Shown one piece after another: positions 43,920 to 54,063 of a stretch of DNA of 64,000 nucleotides. Under the pieces are notes generated by a model, which saw only the letters and a list, made by a program, of their open reading frames with translations, was not told the DNA's origin and did not search any database. Source of the DNA: Comamonas thiooxydans. Its GTDB lineage: Bacteria; Pseudomonadota; Gammaproteobacteria; Burkholderiales; Burkholderiaceae_C. Both the position numbers and the translations under genes were made by a program. Within the stretch, counting starts at the first letter, position 1. Each line of letters starts with the position of its first letter. The stretch covers positions 4,588,001 to 4,652,000 of the forward strand of contig NZ_AP026738.1 in assembly GCF_002157685.2 (NCBI RefSeq), given 5' to 3'.

Positions 43920-44745
43920 TGATTGGGAATACCTGGATTGATGTGCACGCCGCCATTGTCTTCCCGGGTTTTTACATAGTCCCGCATATGGCCGGGCTGC
44001 GGGTCTTTGCCCAGTACCGGATCGTCATAAGAGCTGCCCGGCGCAGCTATGGAGCGCAGTCCTCGTGCGTTCATATCGGGAAGAAACAAGCCAACGCCGA
44101 TCAGCCAATCCGCACTGCTCACCCTTTGTTGTAGATGGAATTGCTTGGTCAGGATCTCGAACACATCGGCCAGTGACTCGTTGAGCGCGCCTGACTGACC
44201 TTGGTAGCTCAGGCCACCTTCGCGGTCAATCACGCCATGCGTAAGCTCATGAGCAATCACGTCCAGCGCCACGGTGAAACGGTTGAATATCCGTCCGTCA
44301 TCATCACCAAACACCATCTGGCGTCCATTCCAGAAGGCATTGTCATGGTGTCCTGTCCATAATGCACGCTTCCCACCAGGGGCATGCCAGCTCCATCGAT
44401 GGAGTTGCGACCGTACACGTCATGAAGCATCTGCCGGGTCATACCCATGTAGTCATAGGCTTCGTCTACGGCCTCGTCTCCGGTGGCAGGCTTTCCTTCC
44501 GTACGCACCAGAGTACCAGGCAGCGCAGTACCGTTCTTGGCGTCATGAATCGCACGCTCCAGCTCTGGGCTTTCCGCTATTCCTTGCCGTCGCACCGATG
44601 ATCTGGAGCTTGTCTGCGCACGCTGTGTGCGAATCTGCTGGTCCGGCAGTAGGGTCTGGGCTGCGCTGCGGCTCAATTCGGAGTCCGGATGGGCTACCAG
44701 CCTTTTCAACAGGTACAGGGGAATGAAGAAATAGCTTCCTGACAT
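43920..44745 (-). pseudogene. M4-family (protealysin-like) metallopeptidase, frameshifted and truncated
   Basis: The N-terminal part (MSGSYFFIPLYLLKRL...) has the short propeptide of protealysin-like enzymes. Near 44355 the frame shifts by one base, and reading continues as 'DNAFWNGRQMVFGDDDGRIF' and the zinc motif 'DVIAHELTHGVIDREGG' with 'GALNESLADVF'. It ends at 'NGGVHINPGIPNH' where the IS begins. The last third of the enzyme is missing, so this is a relic. Confidence 0.85.
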
Positions 44746-45040
44746 TCGAGTCCTCCTGTCTAGAGTGCCCATCCTGAACATCTGCACTGACAAGGGCAAC
44801 ACGAATTTCAAGAGAGGGGGGGTCGTCAGCACGCAAGCGGTCGTCGAACAGTGCAGCAGCCGCTTCGAGAGCGGCTACGGTTTGCTGCGGAAAAACCTGT
44901 AACCCGGGCTAGCTAGAAAGGCCCGACCATTGGGGTCAATATCAACACAGGCTGCAAGGAAGCAAGTACGTTATCAATGCCGTGAATGCATTTATACCTG
45001 CCTCAATCCCGCCGTGTTGATATCGAATGAATAGCTACTT
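44746..45040. other. Intergenic region left of the tph operon
   Basis: No supported gene. A short plus-strand frame ending at about 44902 ('VVEQCSSRFESGYGLL') may be a gene remnant, but I cannot assign it. No obvious terminator for tphA1 is visible. Confidence 0.4.
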
Positions 45041-46051
45041 CTAATGGTTGCCAGTCGGATCTGTAGCGAACACATCCGCATGAAAGTCTTGTGCTAGCAG
45101 CCCCATATTGGAGGCTGCTGTGCGCACGGATTGAACGAGGGCGGCTGAGCCACAGCAGTGCACAACATGATCGTGTAAGTTGTCAAAGTGCATGCGTAGC
45201 GCGTCATCCACCCGACCGGCGTGAGCATCCGCAGGCACATTGCTTAGGTCAGTGATGGCTGCAATGTAGCGAAACTGCGGCCAAGCTTTGCGCCACTTGT
45301 CGATGGCACTAGGAAGATACAGGCCAGAGGGGTTGCGAGCACCCCAAATCAGCGTGATGTCGCGCTGTACCTTGCGTTTGGCCAGGTCATCCAGAACGGA
45401 CTTGATGGGTGCAAATCCGGTACCTCCTGCAACGCAAACTAGGGGTCTGCTGTCGTCAGGCTTCAACGCGATGCTACCGAATGGCAGTTCGATCTCCAAT
45501 GTGTCACCAGACTTTAGTTGCTGGACGATGGCACTGAAGCGGCCACCCGGCACATGCCTGATATGCAGCGTGATGCCATCGCTCTCATGGGGTGGATTGG
45601 CCATAGAGTAGCTGCGGCTTTTCCCGTCATCGAGGTGAATCAGCAGGTATTGGCCGGCTTCAAATTTGGCGCGCTTGCCCACAGGCAGGCGCAGGCGCAG
45701 CAGTGACACATCGGGAGCCGCCAGTGTATTGCTGTACACCTTGGCCATAAAACGTTTTCGGGCTTCCGGGTCAAGGCGGCGAAAGGAGCTCGGCTGGATA
45801 CGTATATCGCTGGCGGCGGTGCAGCCGCACAGCAATACCTGCTCCGAGGTGCAGAGTTCGCTGCGCACGGCCATGCCATTGAAAGAAGTAATATTTCCGT
45901 CGAGCAAGGCGCTCGCACAGTTGCCACAGCTACCTTTGCGACAGGAATAAGGCAGCTCGATGCCTGCCTGCAGGGCTGCATCCAGTACGGATTGCCCGGG
46001 CGCGCAGGTGAACGCGATGTCAGAGTCGTGGATATGGATCTGGTGGTTCAT
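45041..46051 (-). CDS. tphA1: Terephthalate 1,2-dioxygenase reductase component
   Basis: This 336-residue flavoprotein passes electrons from NADPH to the oxygenase TphA2A3. The N-terminus is a plant-type 2Fe-2S ferredoxin ('SCRKGSCGNCASALL', Cys37, 42, 45, and Cys75 in 'LLCGC'); then an FAD domain ('SRSYSMANPP') and an NAD(P) domain ('LVCVAGGTGFAPIKSVL'). The length equals that of TphA1 from Comamonas sp. E6 as I remember it. Last gene of tphC-A2-A3-B-A1. Confidence 0.93.
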   Translation of the reverse strand: MNHQIHIHDSDIAFTCAPGQSVLDAALQAGIELPYSCRKGSCGNCASALLDGNITSFNGMAVRSELCTSEQVLLCGCTAASDIRIQPSSFRRLDPEARKRFMAKVYSNTLAAPDVSLLRLRLPVGKRAKFEAGQYLLIHLDDGKSRSYSMANPPHESDGITLHIRHVPGGRFSAIVQQLKSGDTLEIELPFGSIALKPDDSRPLVCVAGGTGFAPIKSVLDDLAKRKVQRDITLIWGARNPSGLYLPSAIDKWRKAWPQFRYIAAITDLSNVPADAHAGRVDDALRMHFDNLHDHVVHCCGSAALVQSVRTAASNMGLLAQDFHADVFATDPTGNH

Positions 46052-46060
46052 GGAGGGTCC

Positions 46061-47008
46061 TCAGCCCGGTTGGGCTCCGAGCAGGGCGATCGTGCGTAGG
46101 AGGGCCGTGGAGTCGGCCACGCCCCGGCCGGCAATGTCCATGGCGCTGCCATGGCCCACGCTGGAAAGCACCACCCTGCCGCCGATGGAGAGCGCGCTGG
46201 CTCCGTTAGGAGCCAGCAGCTTGATGGGGATGTGCCCTTGGTCATGCAGCATGGCCACATACAGGTCGTGCTTGCGCTGTGCCAGAACCATGTCGGCCCC
46301 CATGGGACCATCTACCGCCAGGCCGCACTTGCGCAGTGTCTCGACGGCAGGAGCGGTGATCTGGGAGTCCTCCAGGCCGAACAACTGTCCTTCAGATGCA
46401 TGAGGGTTGATCCCGAATACAGCGACTTGTGGTTTAGGCACTCCGAGTAAGGTGCATGTCTGCACGGCGGCATCCACCGCGTCGACCACCAACTGAGGAG
46501 AGAGCCGCTCTAGTGCGCTACGCACGCTTTCATGCAAAGTGACATGCACTATGCGCAGGCCAGCACCCACCAGCATCAGGAATACCTCGTCTTCGTTCAT
46601 GCCAAGAACATTGGCGAGCAAAGATGGGTAGCCGCTGAACGCTATGCCTGCGCGGTGAATGGCCGTTTCATGGTGGGGGCAGGCAATGACGGCATCGACC
46701 TCGCCGTTTTCGCACGCCCGGATGGCTGCTGTTGCGGATTGCACCGTGGATAGGCCTGCCTGCGGGGTGATCTCTCCCCATTGCGCTGGTTGTGCAAGCG
46801 AGCCGGCTTCCTCATGAATGAGGTCTTGAAGAAGGGACTCCATTTGGCAGATCTGCGCTGCTTGTTCAAGAGCGCTCCACGGTCCATAGACCTTGATAAG
46901 GGACCTTTCGGTGGCAGACAGCTGCTGGAGAGCTTTCAGTGCGATTTCTGGGCCAATACCGTGGGGATCGCCGATGGCCAAAGCCAATCTACGGTGCACT
47001 ATTGTCAT
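46061..47008 (-). CDS. tphB: 1,2-dihydroxy-3,5-cyclohexadiene-1,4-dicarboxylate dehydrogenase
   Basis: This 315-residue PdxA-fold dehydrogenase converts the cis-diol made by TphA to protocatechuate with loss of CO2. PdxA-type motifs are '[20 protein letters not shown]', '[18 protein letters not shown]' and '[17 protein letters not shown]', with metal-binding His residues. Start 47008 overlaps the tphA3 stop; a longer frame to 47050 is not used. The size matches E6 TphB. Confidence 0.93.
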
Positions 47009-47469
47009 AGCGGCAATGCCATCAGCGTGTCCGTCACCGTGCTGTCGCAAACCGCGACGCGCTCTTGCAGACGTAACTTGCCATCGATCGTGGTGAATTT
47101 GTCGTGGTACTCACCGCTGGCAAAGACCTCCGTTTCCCCGGTATGCATGATGCGCAGCACCATGAACGGCGTGGAAGCACGGGCCTGTGTTGCATCGGTT
47201 GACTGGATCGAAGGCAGACCCAGGATATGGCGATAGCGGTGGCGCTCATAGATATTGGCTTCGCGCAACGCAGAAATTCGGTCGGTGAGCATGTCCTGCG
47301 AATCCGCCCAGACAATGCCGGCAGCAAGTCCCTCATCATGGTTGTCGACATTGGTGACGCAATAGTGGCAATCCTTGGTGAAAAAGGTTGGCCATTGCTC
47401 CATTGCATCACTGTCTATGGTCTTCGCGTAGGCGGCATTGAAGGCCGCGATTTGAATTTCATTGATCAT
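47005..47469 (-). CDS. tphA3: Terephthalate 1,2-dioxygenase small (beta) subunit
   Basis: This 154-residue protein is the structural beta subunit of the oxygenase. It has the aromatic-ring-dioxygenase beta fold, with '[20 protein letters not shown]' near the N-terminus and '[17 protein letters not shown]'. It carries no cofactor. It overlaps tphA2 and tphB by 4 bp each, supporting coupled synthesis of subunits. Confidence 0.93.
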
Positions 47470-48707
47470 GCTTGCATCTCCTGTCCCATATGCTTGCGGT
47501 AGGCCTTCCAAAAGCCGCGTACCGAGGCTTCCGTGGCGCGGCCCTCGCTAGAGCCTTCGTGGTCTCCGCCCATCTCGATGACTGCATCAAGGTTGGCAGC
47601 GCCTGCGATGCCACGCTGCACGAATCCACCGACAGCTCCGTCTTCCATGGAAATGAATCCGGCCGGGCCGATAAGGTTGGCCTGTTTGAGTCTGACCTTG
47701 CGTTGCTCGGCACTGTCATCTGCATAGCCAAGATAGGTCCAGTTGAGTTCCGAGCTGGAGATGCTCTTGGGCAGCAACTGACGCACGGCGATGCTGTTCT
47801 GAATCTGCTGCAGCACAAAGCCAGGGAACACAGAAAGGATCTGCAGGGTCACGCCGTCCTCGAACTCCTCGAAGCCCTCTAGAAGGCTGGGATCTTTGAG
47901 CCGGTAACGCTCGTTGTCGGAGCGGATGGCCTGGTCCTTATACGAGTCGTCTTTGGCGCTGCGATCGATCATGGAATAGCTCACATGGTGACCACCCGAC
48001 TCGTCGACGATGACACCGCCTTTTTGTGAGAGGCGATTCAGCTCGAAGGTGGTGAAGAACATATGCAGGAGGCTGGCGTGATAGCTGTCCTTCACGTTCT
48101 CGAAGTAGAGCTTCCAGTTGTTAGGCAGCTTTTGCGTGAAGCGACCGATGACTTCTACGGGCTTGTGCAGCACGCGCTCTATGCGCTCGCAAATCTCAGG
48201 GCCAAGGTAATCCTCAATGCTGGGTACATCCTCGGAAAAACTGCCAAAGACCAAACCGCAAAAGACAGCCACGCGGAGCTTGCGCGGGCCATGCTCTTCT
48301 TTGCAGAACGAGGCCGGCATGCCACCCTGGCCCTTGACACCTTTCTCGAAGGCAACGCCGGTCAGATCTCCCTGTCGGTTGTAGCTCCAGGCGTGATAGA
48401 CGCACTGGAAACTATCCGTACGACCCGATTTCTCCAGAGCGATGAGAGCGCCGCGATGCGCGCAGCGGTTCTCGAAGGCGTAGATTTCCTGGTCGGCATC
48501 CCGTACGACAACTATCGGTGTTTCACCGGCAAAGGTAGTGCGGAAATCACCGGCCCCGGGAATTTCAGATTCCAGGCACAGGTAGTTCCAGACCTCGCCG
48601 CGATAGATTCGCTGCTGTTCCTGATCAGCATTGGCTGTGTCAGTGTAGATACCGAAAGGCACACGTGTATTAGTGGCCCCATGCCACTGGATGATGGATT
48701 CTTGCAT
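47466..48707 (-). CDS. tphA2: Terephthalate 1,2-dioxygenase large (alpha) subunit
   Basis: This 413-residue Rieske oxygenase dihydroxylates terephthalate at C1 and C2. Rieske ligands are Cys82, His84, Cys102 and His105 ('CAHRGA', 'CVYHAW'); mononuclear iron ligands are His210, His215 and Asp356 ('[11 protein letters not shown]', 'FISMEDGA'). Arg309 and Arg390, which I recall as carboxylate-binding residues in structural work on TphA2, are present. The start at 48707 (MQESIIQW) gives the known size; an 86-residue upstream extension is spurious. The sequence matches my memory of the E6 protein almost throughout. Confidence 0.95.
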   Translation of the reverse strand: MQESIIQWHGATNTRVPFGIYTDTANADQEQQRIYRGEVWNYLCLESEIPGAGDFRTTFAGETPIVVVRDADQEIYAFENRCAHRGALIALEKSGRTDSFQCVYHAWSYNRQGDLTGVAFEKGVKGQGGMPASFCKEEHGPRKLRVAVFCGLVFGSFSEDVPSIEDYLGPEICERIERVLHKPVEVIGRFTQKLPNNWKLYFENVKDSYHASLLHMFFTTFELNRLSQKGGVIVDESGGHHVSYSMIDRSAKDDSYKDQAIRSDNERYRLKDPSLLEGFEEFEDGVTLQILSVFPGFVLQQIQNSIAVRQLLPKSISSSELNWTYLGYADDSAEQRKVRLKQANLIGPAGFISMEDGAVGGFVQRGIAGAANLDAVIEMGGDHEGSSEGRATEASVRGFWKAYRKHMGQEMQA

Positions 48708-48721
48708 GTTGGTTCCTGGGA

Positions 48722-49690
48722 TTAGAGCTTGACGTTGGCGGCCTTCATCACCTTCTTCCACTTCTCGGTTTCCTGACGGAGGAACTGAGCAGTCTTGGTT
48801 GGATCCCAGCCACAGGGCACGGCGCCCTGCTCCTGAAAGTGCTTGCGGATGTCGTTCGATGACAGAGCCAGGGCCATCTGCTTCTGAAGCTTCTGAGCGA
48901 TTTCTGAGCTCGTGCCTGGGGGAGCGACGACAGAAAAGAAAGTCACGGCTTGCATGGCTGGCCATTGCTGCTCGACGAAGGTAGGGACTTGGGGCAATAT
49001 TTGAGAACGCTGCTCGTCGGCAATGGCCAGAATGCGCACTTTGCCGGCCTGGTGATAGGTGGCCGATGAGCTGATGTTGTCGAAAAACACATCCACATTG
49101 CCGCCAATCAGGTCGATCAATGCCGGGGCCGTTCCCTTGTAGGGAACGACGGTTAGCTCAACACCAGTCAGCTGCATGAACATGGCTGCAGTCAGGTGGG
49201 ATGTCGATCCGTCACCTTGCGTAGCCACAGTCACTGTTTTGGGGTGGGCTTTGGCGTATGCAATGAACTCGCCAAGGGACTTAATAGGTAACTTGGGGTT
49301 GATGACCAAGACATTGGGCACTGTGGCCAAAATCGTCACAGGAACCCAGCGAGTCGGGTCGAAGCTGAGCTTTTGATAGAGGTTGTGGTTGATAGCGATG
49401 GGGCCCGGAGGGGAAGCCAGCACCGTCATGCCGTCCGGCGGTGCTCGGAACACTAGATCCGCGCCGATGTTTCCGCCCGCCCCGGGCTTGTTTTCAATGA
49501 TCACGCCACCTGCGTAGTCCGTGCGGATTTTTTCGGCTACTAGACGCGGCAGTACATCGGCGGTACCTCCGGCCGAGAAAGGCACGACGATCTTGAGAGG
49601 TTGATTTGACTGAGCCAGGCTGCCGGTTGCCGCAACCGCTGCGGCAATGCAGATCAATGCTTCGCGTCTGCGAATGGATGCGTTGCGCAT
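48722..49690 (-). CDS. tphC: Terephthalate-binding periplasmic protein (Bug/TctC family)
   Basis: This 322-residue solute-binding protein captures terephthalate for a tripartite (TTT) uptake system. A signal peptide ('[16 protein letters not shown]') is followed by the Bug fold with '[20 protein letters not shown]', '[20 protein letters not shown]' and '[19 protein letters not shown]'. The membrane partners (TpiA/TpiB-type) are not in the window. First gene of the operon, 15 bp before tphA2. Confidence 0.93.
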   Translation of the reverse strand: MRNASIRRREALICIAAAVAATGSLAQSNQPLKIVVPFSAGGTADVLPRLVAEKIRTDYAGGVIIENKPGAGGNIGADLVFRAPPDGMTVLASPPGPIAINHNLYQKLSFDPTRWVPVTILATVPNVLVINPKLPIKSLGEFIAYAKAHPKTVTVATQGDGSTSHLTAAMFMQLTGVELTVVPYKGTAPALIDLIGGNVDVFFDNISSSATYHQAGKVRILAIADEQRSQILPQVPTFVEQQWPAMQAVTFFSVVAPPGTSSEIAQKLQKQMALALSSNDIRKHFQEQGAVPCGWDPTKTAQFLRQETEKWKKVMKAANVKL

Positions 49691-49751
49691 CTTGTCTCCT
49701 TCTTGTGTGTGGAGCTGCAGTATGGGGATGTCGTACTTTGTGTTAAACCTG

Positions 49752-49772
49752 TTTTTGCGCTATGCGCAAAAA
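49752..49772. promoter_or_regulatory. Palindrome in the tphC/tphR divergent region, candidate TphR operator
   Basis: Arms TTTTTGCGC and GCGCAAAAA are perfect complements around TAT. The dyad lies 28 bp before tphR and 62 bp before tphC. The 9-3-9 geometry equals that of the iph operator candidates and suits an IclR dimer, which could activate tphC-A1 and repress tphR. Confidence 0.65.
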
Positions 49773-49799
49773 TGTTGAAAACACCTTGATTTGATTGCT

Positions 49800-50564
49800 A
49801 TGCAGGACAAGAACTTTGTGGAATCGCTGCGCAAGGGATTGGAGGTGCTGACCTGCTTTGACCGTCGGCATACCCGGCTGACGCTGTCAGAGGTAGCCAG
49901 GCTCACACAGTCCACACCAGCATCGGCTAGACGCTCGCTCAGTACACTGGTACAGCTTGGCTATCTAGAGAGCGACGGGAAACTGTTCTGGATGCAGCCC
50001 AAATCGTTGCTGATTGCCTATTCATTTCTGTCATCGCGCCCCATGCCTGCGTTGGCTCAGCCTCTACTGGATGCACTGTCGGAGCGCACCAGAGAATCCG
50101 CTTCGCTTGGTACTTTGTTGGAGGACGATGCCATCATCATTGGCCGCTCGACCGCTCGGCGCAGCTTGAGCACGGGTCTAGGAATAGGATCCAGGTTGCC
50201 GGTGTACTGTTCTGCGATTGGTCGGATGCTGTTGTCAGGACTGCCTCAACATGAGGCGCGTGCAAGGCTGGAGATGATCGAGCGGGTGGCTCTGACCCCT
50301 CAGACGGTGACTGACTTGGAGGAGCTGCTAGGTCTGCTTGAAACTTGCCGGCAATCAGGGTGGTCATGCAGCGACGGAGAGCTGGAGCTGGGGGTGCGCT
50401 CTATGGCAGCGCCGGTGCGCGACCCTCAAGGCAACACTATTGCTGCCATGAGCATTGCAGTCAGGGCCGAGAGACTCAGCATGAGCGAGTTCAAAGAGAC
50501 TTTTTTGATGCCGTTGAAGCGCGCTCGCAATGAGTTGGAAAAAAAGCTATATCCGCCCTGTTGA
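49800..50564 (+). CDS. tphR: IclR-family activator of the tph operon
   Basis: This 254-residue regulator responds to terephthalate and activates tph genes in E6. It has the IclR winged helix ('LTLSEVARLTQSTPASARRS') and effector domain ('LGIGSRLPVYCSAIGRMLLS', 'GVRSMAAPVRDPQGNTIAAM'). It is divergent from tphC. ATG 49800 (MQDKNF) is preferred to a TTG at 49791. Confidence 0.9.
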   Translation: MQDKNFVESLRKGLEVLTCFDRRHTRLTLSEVARLTQSTPASARRSLSTLVQLGYLESDGKLFWMQPKSLLIAYSFLSSRPMPALAQPLLDALSERTRESASLGTLLEDDAIIIGRSTARRSLSTGLGIGSRLPVYCSAIGRMLLSGLPQHEARARLEMIERVALTPQTVTDLEELLGLLETCRQSGWSCSDGELELGVRSMAAPVRDPQGNTIAAMSIAVRAERLSMSEFKETFLMPLKRARNELEKKLYPPC

Positions 50565-50815
50565 TTTACACGCAAAGCTGACCCGCTGAGATGAATCACC
50601 GGCACTACTGAATTCCAGATTCCTGCTGGCAAGTTTTACCTGTCGCCAGTCATTGATTGCTTTGACAGGCTGGTGGCGAGCTAGTCGATAGGGACTCATC
50701 CCAATGCAAATCCAACACAATGCTGGATGCGGCCATTGATGCTGTTCAAGGCAGCGAGAGCCGCCCTTTGATTCATTCTGGTCGTGAAGCTCACTATCGC
50801 TGATCAGGCTGGCTC

Positions 50816-51160
50816 TTGAGGGGCCATGATGCAAAGCTGGTTCGCTCGATGTCCCGCAAAGGGTGCTCGCCAGACAATGCTGCATGTGAAGACTTCTTCG
50901 GAAGGCTGAAAATGGAGCTGTTTTATCCCGGCAATTGGCAATCAACGACGATTGGGCAGTTCATCGAAGCTGTCGATACTTGCATTCGTTGGTACAACGA
51001 AAAAACGTATCGTGGTATCTCTGGGACGTTTAAGTCCTGTGGAATATGGAAGGACTGCGAGCGGCTGCTCAATGCTAGCTTGCAGTTTGTCCATTTGGCC
51101 TTCTGGGTTCTATTGCTCAAAAGACTTTGAACAGACTCTTAGTATTGTGCGCTCTAACCT
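50816..51160 (+). pseudogene. IS3-family transposase C-terminal remnant
   Basis: 'SMSRKGCSPDNAACEDFFGR' and 'FIEAVDTCIRWYNEKTYRGI' correspond to the last third of IS3-family (IS150-like) transposases, including the final catalytic Glu region. It then shifts frame ('VSLGRLSPVEYGRTAS'). Only this tail remains, between tphR and iphR. The spaces 50565-50815 and 51161-51387 hold nothing I can name. Confidence 0.8.
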
Positions 51161-51387
51161 CAAGGTTTCCTCGAATAGCAGACTGGGCGCCGTTGCTACC
51201 CGTCTCTAGGAGATAAAAGATAAGCGTCATACATCCAAGAGCGTCCGATCGACTCCAACAGCTAGGCGGTCTCAAACCCTCAGCTAAATTTGCAGCACCT
51301 AGAGCGTGGTCTTCGCAGATCCCTCTTGGAAAAAGAGATCGGTAAAGATTTCCGAAACGGCAACACCGTCCAGTATGAGACTGGACA

Positions 51388-52176
51388 TCATGGCTCCAGG
51401 CTCTTGAATCCCAGTGCCGCTGAAAGCTGGGCCGCCTCCTCCCTGAGGAGCACAGCATAGCCCCGAACAACCTCTTCGCTGAGTCTTGCGCTAGGGCCAA
51501 ACAACCCAAGTGATCCCACCACACGACCGCTACTGTCGAAAAATGGTGCGGCAATGGCGACAGCTCCCTGAATCAGCTCATCACGGCTTGTTGCATAGCC
51601 TTCGATGCGAATTTGCCTCAGTTGCTCCGTGCACCGCTTGGCTTCTTCGGTACTTTCCGCGCCGTAGACAGAAAGATCCTGCTTGTCCACGTTCAGCCAG
51701 GCGAGAATGGACCGTCCACTGGCCCCCCGCACCAGATTCTCACGATAGCCCACGCCGCGCTTGAAACTCAGGGGCTGTGTACTGGGGAGTTCGGCAACAC
51801 ATGTCCTGGAGACACCTTCCTGCACATGCAGGGAAACGGTCTCACGGGTTTTCTCCCACAGGCGGCGCATCATGGGTTGGGCAACGGTTTCGTAGCTCAT
51901 GCCTGCGGACCAGGCATGGGCCACCTGCGCGACTGCCGGGCCGAGCCGGAAACGCTGGGGTTCGCCCTCGGAAACGAGAAACCCCTTAGTGTTGAGCGTA
52001 TCGAGCAAGCGATAGAGGGTCGGCCGGCTCAGGTCGACCCGCTTTAGCAGTTCGGCCACCAGCAATCCATCGTCTCCAGGCCTGAAAGCGAGAAGCACGT
52101 CAAGAGCCCGCTGGACTGCGCGCACCCCGCCTTCGGATTTATCGGATTCGGCCATGTCAACGGTTTTCTGATTCAT
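51388..52176 (-). CDS. iphR: IclR-family repressor of the iph operon
   Basis: This 262-residue regulator corresponds to IphR, which represses isophthalate genes in E6. Motifs are the winged helix ('VAELLKRVDLSRPTLYRLLD') and effector domain ('RENLVRGASGRSILAWLNVD', 'GAVAIAAPFFDSSGRVVGSL'). It lies last in iphACBDR, 122 bp after iphD, and has its own operator-like dyad upstream at 52195. Confidence 0.88.
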   Translation of the reverse strand: MNQKTVDMAESDKSEGGVRAVQRALDVLLAFRPGDDGLLVAELLKRVDLSRPTLYRLLDTLNTKGFLVSEGEPQRFRLGPAVAQVAHAWSAGMSYETVAQPMMRRLWEKTRETVSLHVQEGVSRTCVAELPSTQPLSFKRGVGYRENLVRGASGRSILAWLNVDKQDLSVYGAESTEEAKRCTEQLRQIRIEGYATSRDELIQGAVAIAAPFFDSSGRVVGSLGLFGPSARLSEEVVRGYAVLLREEAAQLSAALGFKSLEP

Positions 52177-52194
52177 GCCGATACTCTACCCGCA

Positions 52195-52215
52195 ATTGTC
52201 CACCTGATGGACAGC
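52195..52215. promoter_or_regulatory. Candidate IphR operator upstream of iphR
   Basis: ATTGTCCAC-CTG-ATGGACAGC repeats the TGTCCA/TGGACA dyad found twice in front of iphA. It lies 19 bp upstream of the iphR start, so it fits autoregulation. Confidence 0.55.
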
Positions 52216-52298
52216 AAACATGGGCAGAGCAAGAGGCTGGCGGTATTCCCTGGACGCTGCCACCCCTTCCTGCCATCCGCACACTGTTCCGATGTCGC

Positions 52299-53276
52299 TC
52301 AGCAATCCAGGACCAGGTTGCCTGAACGGCATCCAGAGACGCAGATCATCATGCTCTTGTTCACGGCCCGCTCCTGCTCGCTCAGTATCTGGTCGCGGTG
52401 CTCCACATCGCCGGAAATGACCCGGACCTCGCAGGCCCCGCATACACCTTCACGGCAGCTGTACTCGGGGTTCATGCCCGCGTTGATCAGGGTATCCAGC
52501 AAGGAAGTCCCCGCAGCCACCTGCACGGTCCTGCCGGTCCTGCGCAATTCGACGGCATAGCCGACTTCCGGCGTCCGGGGGGCGGCCAGTGGTGCGGCAG
52601 CAAAGCGCTCCAGGTGCACATGCGCCAGCCCCAGTTTCCCGCAACTGTCTTCATACGAATCCAGAAAGGCCAGGGGCCCGCAGGCATAGAAGTGCGTGCC
52701 TTCGGCATGTTCCTGGAGAAGGTTGTGCAGATCGGCACGCACGCCTTTTTCTTCCTTGAAGTGCCAGTCGAGTGTCACCCTGCCGCCGGCCTGGGCTGCA
52801 ATGGCCTCGATCTCCGGCACAAAGGCGGCGCTCGCGCGGCTGGATGCGCAATAGATGAGGTGCGCCGTCCTGCCCAGGGCATTCAGCCTCCTGAGCATGG
52901 CAAGAACAGGCGTGATGCCGATCCCTCCGGCTACCAGCACGCTATGGGGGGCAGTCTCGACCAGGGGGAAATGATTGCGCGGCCCGCCAATCTGGATGAC
53001 GTCCCCGACCCTCAGCCTTTGATGGACAAAGCGTGAACCGCCACGGCTGGTCGGGTCGAGGGACACCGCCACCACATAGCGATGGCGTTCCCCCGGATTG
53101 GTCAGCGAATAGCTTCGGATCAACCCATCGGCCAGGTGGAGGTCGATATGGGCACCCGCCTGCACAGACTGGGAAAACTCCTGTGCCGCAGCAAGCGGCC
53201 GCAGCTCCACGCTGAGGATGCCTGCCGCTTCGTAGCGCATCTGGTGGACGCGCGCCTGAAGATATGTAGAGGCCAT
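52299..53276 (-). CDS. iphD: Isophthalate dioxygenase reductase component
   Basis: This 325-residue reductase of the phthalate-dioxygenase-reductase type has an N-terminal FMN domain ('LIRSYSLTNPGERHRYVVAV'), an NAD domain ('SVLVAGGIGITPVLAMLRRL') and a C-terminal plant-type ferredoxin ('SCREGVCGACEVRVISG', final Cys in 'MICVSGC'). This domain order is opposite to TphA1. Start 53276 (MASTYLQ) is chosen over 53303. It supplies electrons to IphA. Confidence 0.9.
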   Translation of the reverse strand: MASTYLQARVHQMRYEAAGILSVELRPLAAAQEFSQSVQAGAHIDLHLADGLIRSYSLTNPGERHRYVVAVSLDPTSRGGSRFVHQRLRVGDVIQIGGPRNHFPLVETAPHSVLVAGGIGITPVLAMLRRLNALGRTAHLIYCASSRASAAFVPEIEAIAAQAGGRVTLDWHFKEEKGVRADLHNLLQEHAEGTHFYACGPLAFLDSYEDSCGKLGLAHVHLERFAAAPLAAPRTPEVGYAVELRRTGRTVQVAAGTSLLDTLINAGMNPEYSCREGVCGACEVRVISGDVEHRDQILSEQERAVNKSMMICVSGCRSGNLVLDC

Positions 53277-53280
53277 GGCG

Positions 53281-54060
53281 TTACATGATATGCAGGCCAC
53301 CATCGACCATCAGGGTGGTCCCGGTGATGAAAGACGCCTCGCGGCAAGCCAGCCAGAGGATGGGCCAGGCGATTTCCTCCGGCGACGCCCAGCGCCCTAT
53401 GAGCGATGTGTCCTTGCGCTCCGTCCTGAGCTGCTCCACGCTCTTGCCTGTGCTCCGTGCCCTGCCGACGTGGAAGTCGGTCAACGTGGAGCCCGGGCAC
53501 ACCGCATTGGCGCGCACGCCGTGAGCGGCTTCCTCGAATGCCAGGCTACGGGTATAGGCCAGTTGCGCCGCCTTGGTCGCGTCATACAGGGCCATGCCCT
53601 TGCGACCCGTGACCGCGTAGCAGGAGGACACGTTGACGATGCTGCCTGTTCCCGACTGCCTCAGCGCAGGAAGCGCAGCCCTGCAGTAGTTGGACATGCC
53701 CACCAGATTGACGCCGACCATGGCCTGCCATTCGGCTGCAGTGGCATCGGCTGCGGCACTGTAGTTACGCATGGCTGCGTTATTCACCAGGGTATCGAGA
53801 CCGCCCCACTGTTGCACGCACTGCCCTACGGCTGCTGCTGCAGCCGATTCGTCCGACACATCGGCCGTAGCGCAGGCCAATCGGGCTCCCGGCACAGCCT
53901 GCAAAATGGCCTCACGTGTGCGCTCCAGAGCCTCGGCATTCGCGTCCAGCATCAGCACCGCAGCTCCTTCCTGGCAGAAGAGATGGGAGGCGGCGGCGCC
54001 TATGCCCGCACCGGCGCCGGTAATCAAGGCGGTGCGTCCCGCCATTCTGGATTCACTCAT
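53281..54060 (-). CDS. iphB: Isophthalate cis-diol dehydrogenase (SDR family)
   Basis: This 259-residue short-chain dehydrogenase oxidises the 1,5-dicarboxylate cis-diol to protocatechuate. SDR motifs: 'ALITGAGAGIGAAASHLFCQ' (cofactor), 'LVNNAAM', catalytic Ser/Tyr/Lys in 'IVNVSSCYAVTGRKGMALYD' and 'ATKAA'. It lies between iphC (3 bp) and iphD (4 bp). Unlike TphB, which has a PdxA fold, it is an SDR. Confidence 0.9.
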   Translation of the reverse strand: MSESRMAGRTALITGAGAGIGAAASHLFCQEGAAVLMLDANAEALERTREAILQAVPGARLACATADVSDESAAAAAVGQCVQQWGGLDTLVNNAAMRNYSAAADATAAEWQAMVGVNLVGMSNYCRAALPALRQSGTGSIVNVSSCYAVTGRKGMALYDATKAAQLAYTRSLAFEEAAHGVRANAVCPGSTLTDFHVGRARSTGKSVEQLRTERKDTSLIGRWASPEEIAWPILWLACREASFITGTTLMVDGGLHIM

Positions 54061-54063
54061 TGT

